DNA of 64,000 nt from NCBI RefSeq assembly GCF_014193655.1, contig NZ_JACHZQ010000001.1:186001-250000 (forward strand), written 5' to 3'. Below are positions 42,242 through 51,219 of the stretch, in pieces. This stretch comes from Rhizobium sp. BK313. Its GTDB lineage: Bacteria > Pseudomonadota > Alphaproteobacteria > Rhizobiales > Rhizobiaceae. The translations under genes and the position numbers were made by a program. Numbering within the stretch: the first letter of the stretch is position 1; each line of letters opens with the position of its first letter. The notes below the pieces were generated by a model. It saw nothing but the letters and a program-made list of their open reading frames with translations, ran no database searches and was not told the origin of the DNA.

Positions 42242-45200
42242 CTATTTTATCGTGCGCACGATAGCCGCGCCGGACGTCATGCCACCGCCGAAGGCGACGA
42301 GGCCGAGGTTGAGCGGCTCGGAGCGTTCGTTGGCGACATGCATCATGGCGAGCGGAATGCTCGACGAGCTGGTATTGCCATAGGTTTCGATGACACTGAG
42401 CGCCGGCCTGCCACTGCGTTTGGCAATGGTATCGATGATGCGCTGGTTGGCCTGATGCGGCACCAGAAGGTCAAGATTGGCGAGTTCCAGCCCGGCATCG
42501 ACGCAGGCGTCTTCGATCGAGCGCGACATGGAATGCACGGCTTCGGTGAAGACCGAGCGGCCGTTCATCGAAATGACGCCTTCATCCGGCAGCGGCACAT
42601 AAAGCAGGTCGCCCGGCTCCGGACGGCCACTGATGACCGGGCGGCTGGCGGCAAACAGCGGATTGCGCGCCATGTCGCGGCTGGTTACCAGACAAGCCGT
42701 GGCGGCGTCGCCGAAGAGGATGGCCGTAGAGAAATCGTTCATGTCAAGCAGCGGCGAGAGCACTTCCGAGGTGACGATCAGCACCTTGGCGTCGTTCTGC
42801 TGGGCGATGAAGTCGTAAGCCTGCTGCAGAGCGTAGAGGTAGCCGGAGCAGGCGGCCCCCATATCATAGGCGGCCAGCGACGGCCGCACGCCATCTTCGG
42901 CGACGGCGACAGCAACGCGACTTGCGAGCGACGGCGTGGCGATATCCGGCGTGCCGGTGGCGGCGATGACGAGATCCATATCGTGGATCGTCGTATTGGT
43001 CTGACGCAGCAGATCGCGGACAGCCGTGGTCGCCAGGCTCAATGTGCCTTCATCAGGGCCGACCCAATAGCGGCTCTTGATGCCGGTCAGAGCGAAAATT
43101 TCCTCGGCGCGGCGGTTCGGCCAATTGTGGATGATATCTTCATTGCTGACGCGGCGGGCGCCGGTCGCAAAGCCCATGCCGCTTACGGCGATTTCGGAGA
43201 AGTTGCCGGAATGGCGGCGCAGCGCCGGGATCGCATGCGACTTCAGGCGGCGCAGCACGAATTTATTCTGGGTCTCCGAGGCCAGTGCGAAATTGCGCTC
43301 GCTCAGAGCGCGGTTGGCATCGACAGTCAGAAGTGCGCTGTCGGTAGCGATCTGATCGCCGATCTTGACAAAGACCTCTTGCACCACGCCGCCGATATTG
43401 GCGCAGATTTCGACCGAAGCCTTGGTCGCCTCGACCACGGCGACCAGCTGTCCGACCTCGATCGTATCGCCGGGCTTGACCAGAAGGTCGGTCACCAGCA
43501 CGCTTTCATCTGCAGGGCCGGAGCCAATAGCCTTGATCGCCGCGGTCGGGCCGGTCTTATCCTCTTCGTGCCAGGTGACCTCGCATTCGAGAACCTCGGC
43601 CATCAGATCGACCAGCTTGCTGTAGGACGGCAGCGTTTCCAACTGGTTGCGGAAATTGAACGGCACATGCGCATCCGAGCGGGCGAGCCGGCGGACGATG
43701 ACGGGCACGTCGGTCTTCTCGGTAACAGTCGCGACGATTTCCGCGCCCATGCCGACCGTGCGATTGTCTTCGTGCACCACGATCAGGCGCTTGGTGCGCT
43801 TGGCGCTCGCGAGCACTTCCTTTTCGTCCCAGGGCGAGATCGAGCGCAGGTCGATGACCTCCACGGAAAATCCTTGGGCTTCGAAGGCGCTGGCCGCCTT
43901 GGCACAAAGCGAAACCGTGTTGCCGTAGGTGACCAGCGTCAGGTCACGGCCGCGGGCGGCATAGCGCGAGAGGCCGGGACGGACGAAATGCTTGTCGAGA
44001 TCGGTGGATGTGCGGCCATCGGAGTTGTTGAGCACGGCCTTCGGATAAAGGAAGACGGTCGGGCGTCGCGACTCGAAGGCAGCATTGAGCAGGCCGGCAG
44101 CATCGCCCGCGCTGGAGGGCATGACGACGTCGATGCCGGGCGTATGCGCGAGCATGCTCTCGAAGCTTTGCGCATGGAATGGCCCCAGGCCCGGCTTGTA
44201 GCCGCCGCAGCTCACCATGAGGATAACAGGCGATTCCCAGGCACCTTGGGTGCGCCAGTACATGCTGCCCATTTCCGAGACGATCTGGTTGTAGGCGAGC
44301 GGCAGGAAATCGGCGAACTGCAGGAAGGCGACCGGGCGCTGGCCCGCAAGCGCGCGGCCGACGGCGGTGCCGACGATAGTCGATTCACTCAGCGCCGCAT
44401 TGCGCACGCGTTCGGGGTATTTCGTGCTGAGGCCGCGGGTAACACCGAAGACATCGCCCTTGGGGTCTTCGATATCCTGCCCGAAAAGGACAACATCGGG
44501 ATTGTTGGCAAGCTGCTTGTCGAGCACGCCGTTCAACGCCTCGCGCATGGTCAGCGTCGCCGCGCTCTTGCCGCCGCGGTATTCGGTTGTCTTGTCGAAA
44601 GAGGCCGGGTAGGGCGCCTTTGCTTCAGGCTCGACGTGCGGCGCATCTTCCTTGCGGGCAAGGGCTGCTTCTGCCTGCACCTCGGCGGTCAGGTCTCTCT
44701 CGATCTTTTCCAGCGCGGCAGCGTCGACACCCGCCTTGTGGAGGGCGGCGCGTAGATTGACGAGCGGATCGCGGACGGAGCCGGTCTCGATCTCCTCCTG
44801 GGTGCGATAGGTCTTCTGGTCGTCGGCATTGGTGTGGTCGGACAGGCGCTCGACGTTGAGAACCACGAGGCTCGGCGTGCGGTTGTTGCGGCTATGGCGG
44901 ATGGCTTTGCGGAAAGCTTCGCGCGACGCCTGCAGATCGTCGCCATCGGCGCGAATGATATCGAGGCCGTAGAAAGAAGGAGCGGGTCCGTCCGGCAGGT
45001 CGAAGAAGGTCTGCTTGGTGGTGCGCGTCGAGATGGAGAAACTGTTGTCTTCGACGATGAAGACGACGGGATATTGGCTGCGCACGGCTTCAGCCACGGC
45101 TTCGACGAATTCGCCCTGCTGTGTGGTGCCATCACCGACGCAACAAATGGCGATCGGCATGCTGGACTTGTGTTTCAGCGCCGCGCCAACGCCGACGGAA

Positions 45201-45565
45201 TGCAATGCGTTGTTACCGACGGGGCCGACGATGGAGGTGATGTTGAGAGCGCGGGAGGAAAGATGCGCGCTCATCTGCCGGCCGGCGGAATGGGAATTGC
45301 TTGTTGCGAGAAGGCTCGAGAAAAACTCACGAATGGGCATGCCGCGCGCCAGCATCAAGGCTTTGTCGCGATAGTGCAGATGCAACCAGTCGTCATCATG
45401 GAGGAATTCATTGAGCAGCGCCGTCGACTCATGTCCAGCGCCGGAAACATGAAAATGTGCTATGCCTTGCTTGATGAATTCTCGTTCCAGTCGGTCTATT
45501 TCACGAGATGTGAAAAATATTCTATGGAGTTGCTTGAGATAATCTGTGGTAAATCTCCCTTCCAT
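42242..45565 (-). CDS. Four-module fusion: 2-oxoacid dehydrogenase E1-alpha, E1-beta, lipoyl domain, ketoacyl synthase III
   Basis: 1107 residues in one uninterrupted frame. E1-alpha about 1-300: HLHYRDKALMLARG and thiamine-diphosphate motif GDGTTQQGEFVEA (144-156) to Asn174. E1-beta about 335-660: ESTIVGTAVGRALAGQRPV, QFADFLPLAYNQI, FHAQSFESMLAHTPG. Lipoyl domain about 672-750, with acceptor Lys715 in VEATKASVEI. Ketoacyl synthase III (FabH-like) about 790-1107 with triad Cys906 (GAACSG), His1037 (VPHQAN) and Asn1064 (YGNTS). There is no E2 acyltransferase or E3 domain. Inferred chemistry: decarboxylate a 2-oxo acid, carry the acyl on lipoate, and use it as a condensation starter. AGGAAAA precedes ATG 45565. 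No neighbouring pathway genes are certain. Confidence 0.9.
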   Translation of the reverse strand: MEGRFTTDYLKQLHRIFFTSREIDRLEREFIKQGIAHFHVSGAGHESTALLNEFLHDDDWLHLHYRDKALMLARGMPIREFFSSLLATSNSHSAGRQMSAHLSSRALNITSIVGPVGNNALHSVGVGAALKHKSSMPIAICCVGDGTTQQGEFVEAVAEAVRSQYPVVFIVEDNSFSISTRTTKQTFFDLPDGPAPSFYGLDIIRADGDDLQASREAFRKAIRHSRNNRTPSLVVLNVERLSDHTNADDQKTYRTQEEIETGSVRDPLVNLRAALHKAGVDAAALEKIERDLTAEVQAEAALARKEDAPHVEPEAKAPYPASFDKTTEYRGGKSAATLTMREALNGVLDKQLANNPDVVLFGQDIEDPKGDVFGVTRGLSTKYPERVRNAALSESTIVGTAVGRALAGQRPVAFLQFADFLPLAYNQIVSEMGSMYWRTQGAWESPVILMVSCGGYKPGLGPFHAQSFESMLAHTPGIDVVMPSSAGDAAGLLNAAFESRRPTVFLYPKAVLNNSDGRTSTDLDKHFVRPGLSRYAARGRDLTLVTYGNTVSLCAKAASAFEAQGFSVEVIDLRSISPWDEKEVLASAKRTKRLIVVHEDNRTVGMGAEIVATVTEKTDVPVIVRRLARSDAHVPFNFRNQLETLPSYSKLVDLMAEVLECEVTWHEEDKTGPTAAIKAIGSGPADESVLVTDLLVKPGDTIEVGQLVAVVEATKASVEICANIGGVVQEVFVKIGDQIATDSALLTVDANRALSERNFALASETQNKFVLRRLKSHAIPALRRHSGNFSEIAVSGMGFATGARRVSNEDIIHNWPNRRAEEIFALTGIKSRYWVGPDEGTLSLATTAVRDLLRQTNTTIHDMDLVIAATGTPDIATPSLASRVAVAVAEDGVRPSLAAYDMGAACSGYLYALQQAYDFIAQQNDAKVLIVTSEVLSPLLDMNDFSTAILFGDAATACLVTSRDMARNPLFAASRPVISGRPEPGDLLYVPLPDEGVISMNGRSVFTEAVHSMSRSIEDACVDAGLELANLDLLVPHQANQRIIDTIAKRSGRPALSVIETYGNTSSSSIPLAMMHVANERSEPLNLGLVAFGGGMTSGAAIVRTIK

Positions 45566-45670
45566 TTCAATGATTTTCCTAATCTGTCATGGCCATTAAT
45601 TTGCGTGGGATAGGTAACCCCGTGGGGTGTCTTTTTCAATACACGTTAAATGACAATATCTTCTCGGTTT

Positions 45671-45788
45671 GAAATAGGTTTCCGAGCATTGGTTGCATGT
45701 TGGATTTCGGCGGCGCCGGTTTCAACGAAAAAATCTCTGCGCCTGCCATCCCGAATATGAATGCTGCGGAGACGCGAAAACCTATTTC
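45671..45788. repeat. 11-bp inverted repeat spanning the VOC gene 3' end
   Basis: GAAATAGGTTT (45671-45681) and AAACCTATTTC (45778-45788) are perfect complements 96 nt apart. The right arm covers the VOC stop codon. It could form a long-range stem in that mRNA; significance unclear. Confidence 0.35.
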
Positions 45789-46688
45789 GTCGCCGCATGA
45801 ATCTCCGCGATATATCCCCCCGGAAACACCACCATCGCGGCTTCCCGGCTGTCGCTGGCGTAGGGGCCAGTGAGCACGGCAGCACCACTTGCAGTCGCCT
45901 TGGCAAGCGTATCCTTCATATCGGTGGTTTCATAGCCGGTGATCTCGTGGCCGTAGGGATAGGGAAGATGCCCGTCGGTGACGAGCACTGTCATCTTGCC
46001 AAAAATCGATTCGAGACAGATGCGATGAAAGGTGTCGTTCGGCCGGCCAATCTCAACGCCTGGGGCTTTGGGATCGTCGGAAACGACCCTGCCATGGGAA
46101 AAGGCGATGAAATCCTCAACGAAGGCACCGGCACGATCGGGCGAAACGTAGATCCGGTTTTCCGGCACGGTCTGCAACGGCGGATAGCTGGCGGTCACCG
46201 TGTGCCAATAGAGCTGCATGTTGACGCCGCCCGGCCACTGGATGACGGCATCGCGGCCGATCGGATCGGGGAAGGGCGCAACGAGGACGTCGGCGCCCGC
46301 AGCTTTTGCCGCTGAGACCGCCTCGTCCATGTCGGTGACGAGATAGCCGGTGCGTTCAAGGCCGAAGGGGTAGGGGATCGGCGTCGTGAAGCCGAAGAGC
46401 GACACGTAGCCGGCCGGTGTCTGCAACAGTTGTGATGTCGTGCTGCTCGGTGTCGGCGTCACCGTAGTCGTCACCTGCTTTGTGCTGGTGCCGCCGAAGG
46501 TGGCGAGGAAGCTTTTCGCAAAAGCATCGGCCTTGTCGGGTGCGACATAGACATGGGTCGTATCATATTGCGGGCCGACGCCTACCTGATCAGTCGCGAA
46601 AGCGGAAAGCGGAAAGCGGAGCGCCGAGCGCAAGGCAAAGGCTGGCGAATACCGCGCGTTTCGATGGCAAGCGAGGGATGCTGTTCAT
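45782..46688 (-). CDS. Exported glyoxalase/VOC-family protein with frameshifted signal peptide
   Basis: The body (from about 46633) has two VOC repeats: THVYVAPDKADAFAKSFLATFGG ... TGYLVTDMDEAVSAAKAAGADVL and RIYVSPDRAGAFVEDFIAF ... GYETTDMKDTLAKATASGAAV. Upstream, ATG 46688 with AAGGGA starts a signal peptide MNSIPRLPSKRAVFASLCL..., but it runs out of frame at a tandem GCGGAAA duplication. Deleting one 7-bp copy restores MNSI...APLSAFA-TDQVG, an ideal signal cleavage site. As it stands only an internal TTG start at 46633 keeps the frame, with a poor signal. It follows the desaturase-like gene by 9 nt. Confidence 0.75.
46602..46615. repeat. 7-bp tandem duplication (GCGGAAA x2)
   Basis: GCGGAAA at 46602-46608 and 46609-46615, flanked by the near-copies GCGAAA and GCGGA. 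On the coding strand it is TTTCCGC repeated inside the signal-peptide region of the VOC gene, shifting the frame by +1. Confidence 0.85.
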
Positions 46689-46697
46689 GATCATCCC

Positions 46698-47693
46698 TTA
46701 GCTCGTCTTGCGGATCGGCTCGTCGGCTTGTTCGCGAAGGGAAGCCGCCCTTGCTGCCTGTTCTTCCTTGGCCAGCAACTCTTTCGGCTTCTTCCCGATG
46801 ATCTGTTTGCGGCCCTTGGTCGAGAAAGGCTGTACGAGCTGGGCAAGGAAGCCCTTTGCGACCTTGCCGCTGATACCGATGTCGGTGGAGGAAGGGCGGG
46901 GCGGGTTGTAATAGGTCCCAAGGATCTGGTCCCAGATCACGAGGTTTTCGCCGTAGTTGGTATTGCCCTCGGCAAGCAGCTTCGAGTGATGCCAGCGGTG
47001 CAGGCGCGGCGTCGAGAGGAACCAATCAAGCGGGCCGGTGCGTACATCAATGTTGCAATGGGTAAGGAGGCCGATGAAGGCCGTCACCGCGCCGATCCAC
47101 AGGAAGACCGGCAGCGGCGCGCCCAAGAGATAGAGCGGGATCTGGCCGAGCGCGATCTTGAACAGCGAGTCGATGATGTGGAAACGTCCGGTATTGATGA
47201 CCCACAACCGCTCGACGCTGTGATGCAAGGCATGAAAACGCCAAAGCGACAGGTACTCATGCGCAAGGCGATGGGCGACATAGAGGCCGAATTCGGCAAT
47301 GACCAATCCAAGCACGACCTGCAAGGCCATCGGCCATTGCTCCGGCCAGATATTTGCCTGGTGGCTCAGGAAAGGTTGCGCTACGGTCGCTACCGCCATC
47401 GGAAAAGACGTGCCGATTGCCGCCGCGATCTGTACGCTACCTTTGCTCAAAAGCGTGTGCGCGACATTGTTGAACGTCTCGCCGTCGCGTTCCAGCCAAG
47501 TCTCCTCATAGGGCATGAGCCGCTCGAACAGCGCAATCGTCGCCACAATCGAGAGATAGACGACATTGAACCAAAGGAGCTGCATATGCGACTGAAACGC
47601 AAAATAGGCGCCTGTCAGCCCGGCGCAAAAGATAGCCGGCCACAACAAGGATGAAACAGCAGCGTAGACACGCGAACTGTTCTGAAATGTCAT
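46698..47693 (-). CDS. Sterol desaturase / fatty acid hydroxylase superfamily protein
   Basis: 331 residues, four to six membrane helices. The di-iron histidine clusters are HRLAH, HALHH and HRWHH, plus a late asparagine/tyrosine region GNTNYGENLVIWDQILGTYY. Such enzymes hydroxylate or desaturate lipids or carotenoids at the membrane. The C-terminal 60 residues are charged and variable. It is the first gene of a two-gene unit with the exported VOC protein. Substrate unknown. Confidence 0.9.
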   Translation of the reverse strand: MTFQNSSRVYAAVSSLLWPAIFCAGLTGAYFAFQSHMQLLWFNVVYLSIVATIALFERLMPYEETWLERDGETFNNVAHTLLSKGSVQIAAAIGTSFPMAVATVAQPFLSHQANIWPEQWPMALQVVLGLVIAEFGLYVAHRLAHEYLSLWRFHALHHSVERLWVINTGRFHIIDSLFKIALGQIPLYLLGAPLPVFLWIGAVTAFIGLLTHCNIDVRTGPLDWFLSTPRLHRWHHSKLLAEGNTNYGENLVIWDQILGTYYNPPRPSSTDIGISGKVAKGFLAQLVQPFSTKGRKQIIGKKPKELLAKEEQAARAASLREQADEPIRKTS

Positions 47694-47843
47694 GCCATTG
47701 TCCTCGAATTCTCGTCAATCGGGTGGGTTGGCGCGCAAATATGCGCGATATGTACCGCGATGATTGTGGGCGAGGAAGCGAAATCTTCCGATGATCAATT
47801 CCAGTCTGATAAATTGGCTTCTCGGATTGTTGGAGGTCGAGCC

Positions 47844-48284
47844 ATGCGGATAGAGGAAGTCAATCCCGAACATCTGGACGCATGGTCGCGTCTGCGTGCC
47901 GAACTTTGGCCGGAAAGCTCGATCGAATATCATCGTGCCGAGCTGACACAGCTTCTGTCGAATGAAAACGCCATTGCCTACCTTGCCTGTGGGCAGGCGG
48001 GGGATGTCGTGGGGTTTGCGGAGGCAACACTCCGGCACGACTATGTCAACGGCTGCGAGACGTCTCCGGTGCTTTTCCTCGAGGGTATCTATGTGCTGCC
48101 TGGGCATAGGCGGCAGGGCGTCGCGCGATCGCTCTGCAAAGCGGTTGCCGCCTGGGGACGCGCTGCCGGATGCCGCGAATTTGGCTCGGATGCGCTGCTC
48201 GACAACGTGGAAAGCCACGCATTTCATATCGCCTCGGGTTTCGAGGAAACCGAACGCGTGGTGTATTTTCGAAAGTCGCTTTAA
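47844..48284 (+). CDS. Aminoglycoside 6'-N-acetyltransferase-like GNAT
   Basis: 146 residues. Close to AAC(6') proteins: MRIEEVNPEHLDAWSRLRAELWP at the N-terminus, VLFLEGIYVLPGHRRQGVARSL (acetyl-CoA loop) and LDNVESHAFHIASGFEETERVVYF at the C-terminus. ATG 47844 follows GGAGG by 7 nt. Whether the natural substrate is an aminoglycoside is not certain; chromosomal relatives in environmental bacteria often give little resistance. Confidence 0.88.
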   Translation: MRIEEVNPEHLDAWSRLRAELWPESSIEYHRAELTQLLSNENAIAYLACGQAGDVVGFAEATLRHDYVNGCETSPVLFLEGIYVLPGHRRQGVARSLCKAVAAWGRAAGCREFGSDALLDNVESHAFHIASGFEETERVVYFRKSL

Positions 48285-48315
48285 GACCGCAGACGTGTGC
48301 CGAGAGGATAAGGCG

Positions 48316-48978
48316 TCACTCAAACGTCAGCTTGCTCTTCTGCTGCCCGGCCTCGTCGAAATTTTCAGGGCGTAGCCACCGCTCATAACCGGCCTTCAGG
48401 CGCGGCCAGTCGGCGTCGATCATGGCGAACCAGGCGGTGTCGCGGTTCTTGCCCTTGGCGACCATGTGCTGGCGGAAGATGCCTTCGAAGGTGAAGCCGA
48501 AACGCTCAGCGGCGCGCTTTGACGGGTCGTTGAGATTGTTGCATTTCCACTCGAAGCGGCGATAGCCAAGCGTGTCGAAGACGTACGTGGCGAAGAGAAA
48601 GAGCGTTTCGGTGGTAACGCGGCTGCGGGCGATCGCGGGCCCCCAGAGGATGCTGCCGATCTCGATGACGCCATGCACGGGATCGATACGCATCAGCGCC
48701 TGCCGGCCTTCGGCCTTGCCGGTCCGCTTGTCGATCGTAGCAAAGAACAGGGGATCGGTGCTGGCAGCAGCCTTTTCAAGCCAGGGCGTGAAGGCGGCAA
48801 GATCGGCTGGCGCTTGCTCAAACAGATAGCGGAAGCGATCCTCCGCGCCGGGCGCTCGCGCCGAAGCGTAGAGGTCGGCGCCATGACGCGCCATGTCGAG
48901 CGCCTCCAGTCGGGCATAGCGGCCTTCCAGGGTGATCCGTTCGGGGCGCGACACGCCGTTCCAATTCGCGAGGTCCAT
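48316..48978 (-). CDS. RimJ/RimL-type GNAT acetyltransferase
   Basis: 220 residues. GNAT_3 pattern: ITLEGRYARLEALDMARHG, EIGSILWGPAIARSRVTTETLFLFATYVFDTLGYRRFEWKCNNLN (acetyl-CoA region) and RAAERFGFTFEGIFRQHMVAKGKNRDTAWF. It is related to proteins that acetylate N-termini or small amines. ATG 48978 is used because AAAGGA lies 7 nt upstream. Confidence 0.88.
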   Translation of the reverse strand: MDLANWNGVSRPERITLEGRYARLEALDMARHGADLYASARAPGAEDRFRYLFEQAPADLAAFTPWLEKAAASTDPLFFATIDKRTGKAEGRQALMRIDPVHGVIEIGSILWGPAIARSRVTTETLFLFATYVFDTLGYRRFEWKCNNLNDPSKRAAERFGFTFEGIFRQHMVAKGKNRDTAWFAMIDADWPRLKAGYERWLRPENFDEAGQQKSKLTFE

Positions 48979-49011
48979 ATCAAAGTCCTTTGGTATCAAT
49001 GCGGAGACAAT

Positions 49012-49695
49012 CTATCGAATCCGTCCCGATTGTATCAGCGCCGCGAGCGGTTCGGGTAGCTCTATCCCATCGGGCAATCCAGGCGCGGCTTCCGCTGGAA
49101 CCAAATGGCTGCGCACCGGCAGGACGCCGGCCCAGACGGGAAAATCCGCCTCGCCGATATCGCCCGGCGGGCCGCTTCGGACCTTGGCCGTCGCCTCCTC
49201 GATTTCCATCCGCAATACCGATGTCGCTTTCAATTCCTGTCCGGTCATCGGCCGCAGGCTATCCCATCGGCCCGGAAACAGGTTCTCGACGAAGCGGCGC
49301 AGTGCGTCGGCCTTCTCCTCGGCATCCTCCAACAGGCGGGCCGTACCGAAAACCATGGCGGAACGGTAGTTGACCGAATGGTTGAAGGCAGAGCGGGCGA
49401 GCACATAGCCGTCCAAGATGCTGCAGGTGAGGCAGACGGGCATATCCTCTGCCGCACGCAGAAAGCGGCTTGCGGCGGAGCCGTGCCAATAGACGTGGTC
49501 GCCTTCGCGCCAATGCAGCGTCGGCGTCACATAGGGCGCGCCATTGATGACATAGCCGACGTGACAGAGGGGTACAGCGTCCAAAACCGTATAGACGTCA
49601 GCACGGGCATGGCTGCCGCGATGATGTTCCCGCCGCACGCGCGAGCGTTCAGCGGTCGGATAGTCGTCTGACTGCGGCGGATAAAGATCAGCCAT
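49012..49695 (-). CDS. Pyridoxamine 5'-phosphate oxidase-like FMN-binding protein
   Basis: 227 residues with a split-barrel flavin fold: PLCHVGYVINGAPYVTPTLHWREGDHVYWHGS, MPVCLTCSILDGYVLARSAFNHSVNYRSAMVFGTARL and a C-terminal KVRSGPPGDIGEAD. It belongs to the group close to nitroimidazole reductases (NimA-like) rather than PdxH. ATG 49695 follows GAGG. The MocR-type regulator is divergent 96 nt away, a frequent pairing that suggests regulation by a PLP-linked signal. Confidence 0.85.
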   Translation of the reverse strand: MADLYPPQSDDYPTAERSRVRREHHRGSHARADVYTVLDAVPLCHVGYVINGAPYVTPTLHWREGDHVYWHGSAASRFLRAAEDMPVCLTCSILDGYVLARSAFNHSVNYRSAMVFGTARLLEDAEEKADALRRFVENLFPGRWDSLRPMTGQELKATSVLRMEIEEATAKVRSGPPGDIGEADFPVWAGVLPVRSHLVPAEAAPGLPDGIELPEPLAALIQSGRIR

Positions 49696-49791
49696 GGTTT
49701 CCTCATTGGTATCCTTTGATCTTTGCTGCCAAAGAGGTAGGTTATAAACAGCCAGTTTTTCCATTTTTAGCAGACCACTTGAGGCGATGTT

Positions 49792-51219
49792 ATGGCATCT
49801 GTTGCACAATGGCCGGCGCTGGATCGGGCCGCAGGCGACCTGGAAGGCCAAGTGTATCGCGTGATGCGCGATCGCATTCTCCGGGGGCAGATGCCGCCGG
49901 GGCAACGGCTGCCGTCGACACGGCGGCTGGCGGTCTCGCTCGGCGTCGCGCGCTCCACCGTCGTCAACGCCTATGAGCGGCTGAAAGCGGAGGGCTATCT
50001 GCAATCGACGACGGGTGCTGCGACTCGCGTCGCTGCTTTCACTACGCCACCTTTACAGGGACAAGTCGCGGCGACGACGCAGAGCCCGATGCCGGCGATC
50101 GAGGCTAACGTGGGCGGCCTCTTCGAGCCCGGCGTGCCGGATGTTGCGGCTTTTCCGCATGCCGCCTGGGCGCGTTGCCTCGGCGCTCGCGGCCGTTCGC
50201 TTCGGGTTCACGATCTTGGCTATGGCGCTCACAGCGGTATTCGCGAATTGCGGGAGGCGATCCTCGAGCATATCTCCACCACGCGCGGCGTGATCGCTCG
50301 TCCCGAACAACTGCTCATCGTTCCTTCGACCGGAGCCGCCATCGATCTGCTCTCACGCGTCCTGCTGCGGCCGGATCGTCGGGATGGGACCGTCGCCTGG
50401 ATGGAGGAGCCAGGCTATGGGACGGCGCAAGCGTTGTTGCGGATGGCGGGTGCGGATCTCGTGCCGGTGCCATGCGACGAGGCTGGCATCAATGTCGCCC
50501 AGGCTGTCGGTCCGCCACCGCGGCTGATCTACGTCACGCCCTCTCACCAATATCCGACCGGTGTGGCGATGAGCCTGCCGCGCCGTCTGGCCTTGCTCGA
50601 ATTCGCTCGCGCCAATGGTTCGGTGGTGTTGGAAGACGACTACGATAGCGAATTCCAATATGCCTCGCGCCCCATCGCCGCGCTGCAAGGTATCGATCGG
50701 GGGGAGGTGGTTGCCTATCTCGGCACCTTCTCGAAGACGCTCGCGCCGGGACTGCGGGTTGCCTACGCTGTCGTGCCGTCCTGGCTCGTGTCGGAGACTG
50801 CGGCCGCGCAGCGGCTGAGAGGGGCCGTCGTGCCGATCCATATCCAGGCCGCTCTTGCCGATTTCATCCGCGAGGGCCGCTTTCGCACTCATCTGAGACA
50901 TATGAATGTGGTCTACGCTGCGCGCATGGCAGCAGCTGTTTCCGCGTTGCGCCGCCATTGCGGAGACCGGCTCGAGATCGGCGAAGGCACCGGTGGGCTG
51001 CAACTGGCGACCTGGTTCCGGGACGCAGGCGTGGATGACCGGGCGATTGTGCAGAGGATCAATGCCCAAGGCTTCGCACTTCGCGCCATGTCTGCCCTGC
51101 ATCTTGGCCCGCCGCGGCCGGGGCTGCTGTTCGGCATAGCACGCATGGCACCCGAGGCTGCAGACGCCGCGGCGGCAAAGATCGCGCGGCTGACTAAACC
51201 TGATTCCAGCGGCGGATGA
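49792..51219 (+). CDS. MocR/PdxR-type regulator (GntR HTH fused to aminotransferase fold)
   Basis: 475 residues. Winged HTH about 10-85 (VMRDRILRGQMPPGQRLPSTRRLA, VARSTVVNAYERLKAEGYL) and a class I aminotransferase domain about 120-465 with the PLP lysine Lys315 in GTFSKTLAPGLR and the aspartate region LEDDYDSEF. It senses PLP or an amine. Divergent from the PNPOx-like gene, which it probably controls. Its last 26 nt overlap the end of the opposing phosphatase gene. Confidence 0.92.
   Translation: MASVAQWPALDRAAGDLEGQVYRVMRDRILRGQMPPGQRLPSTRRLAVSLGVARSTVVNAYERLKAEGYLQSTTGAATRVAAFTTPPLQGQVAATTQSPMPAIEANVGGLFEPGVPDVAAFPHAAWARCLGARGRSLRVHDLGYGAHSGIRELREAILEHISTTRGVIARPEQLLIVPSTGAAIDLLSRVLLRPDRRDGTVAWMEEPGYGTAQALLRMAGADLVPVPCDEAGINVAQAVGPPPRLIYVTPSHQYPTGVAMSLPRRLALLEFARANGSVVLEDDYDSEFQYASRPIAALQGIDRGEVVAYLGTFSKTLAPGLRVAYAVVPSWLVSETAAAQRLRGAVVPIHIQAALADFIREGRFRTHLRHMNVVYAARMAAAVSALRRHCGDRLEIGEGTGGLQLATWFRDAGVDDRAIVQRINAQGFALRAMSALHLGPPRPGLLFGIARMAPEAADAAAAKIARLTKPDSSGG

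Noticed and set aside
42239..44755. Long plus-strand open frame (about 838 codons) opposite the fusion enzyme
   Set aside because: It is the antisense shadow of a GC-rich coding frame; the product has no domain and the minus-strand motifs are unambiguous.
51194..51219. 26-nt convergent overlap of the MocR and phosphatase genes as a regulatory antisense pair
   Set aside because: Short 3' overlaps are common in compact genomes and nothing else suggests control.
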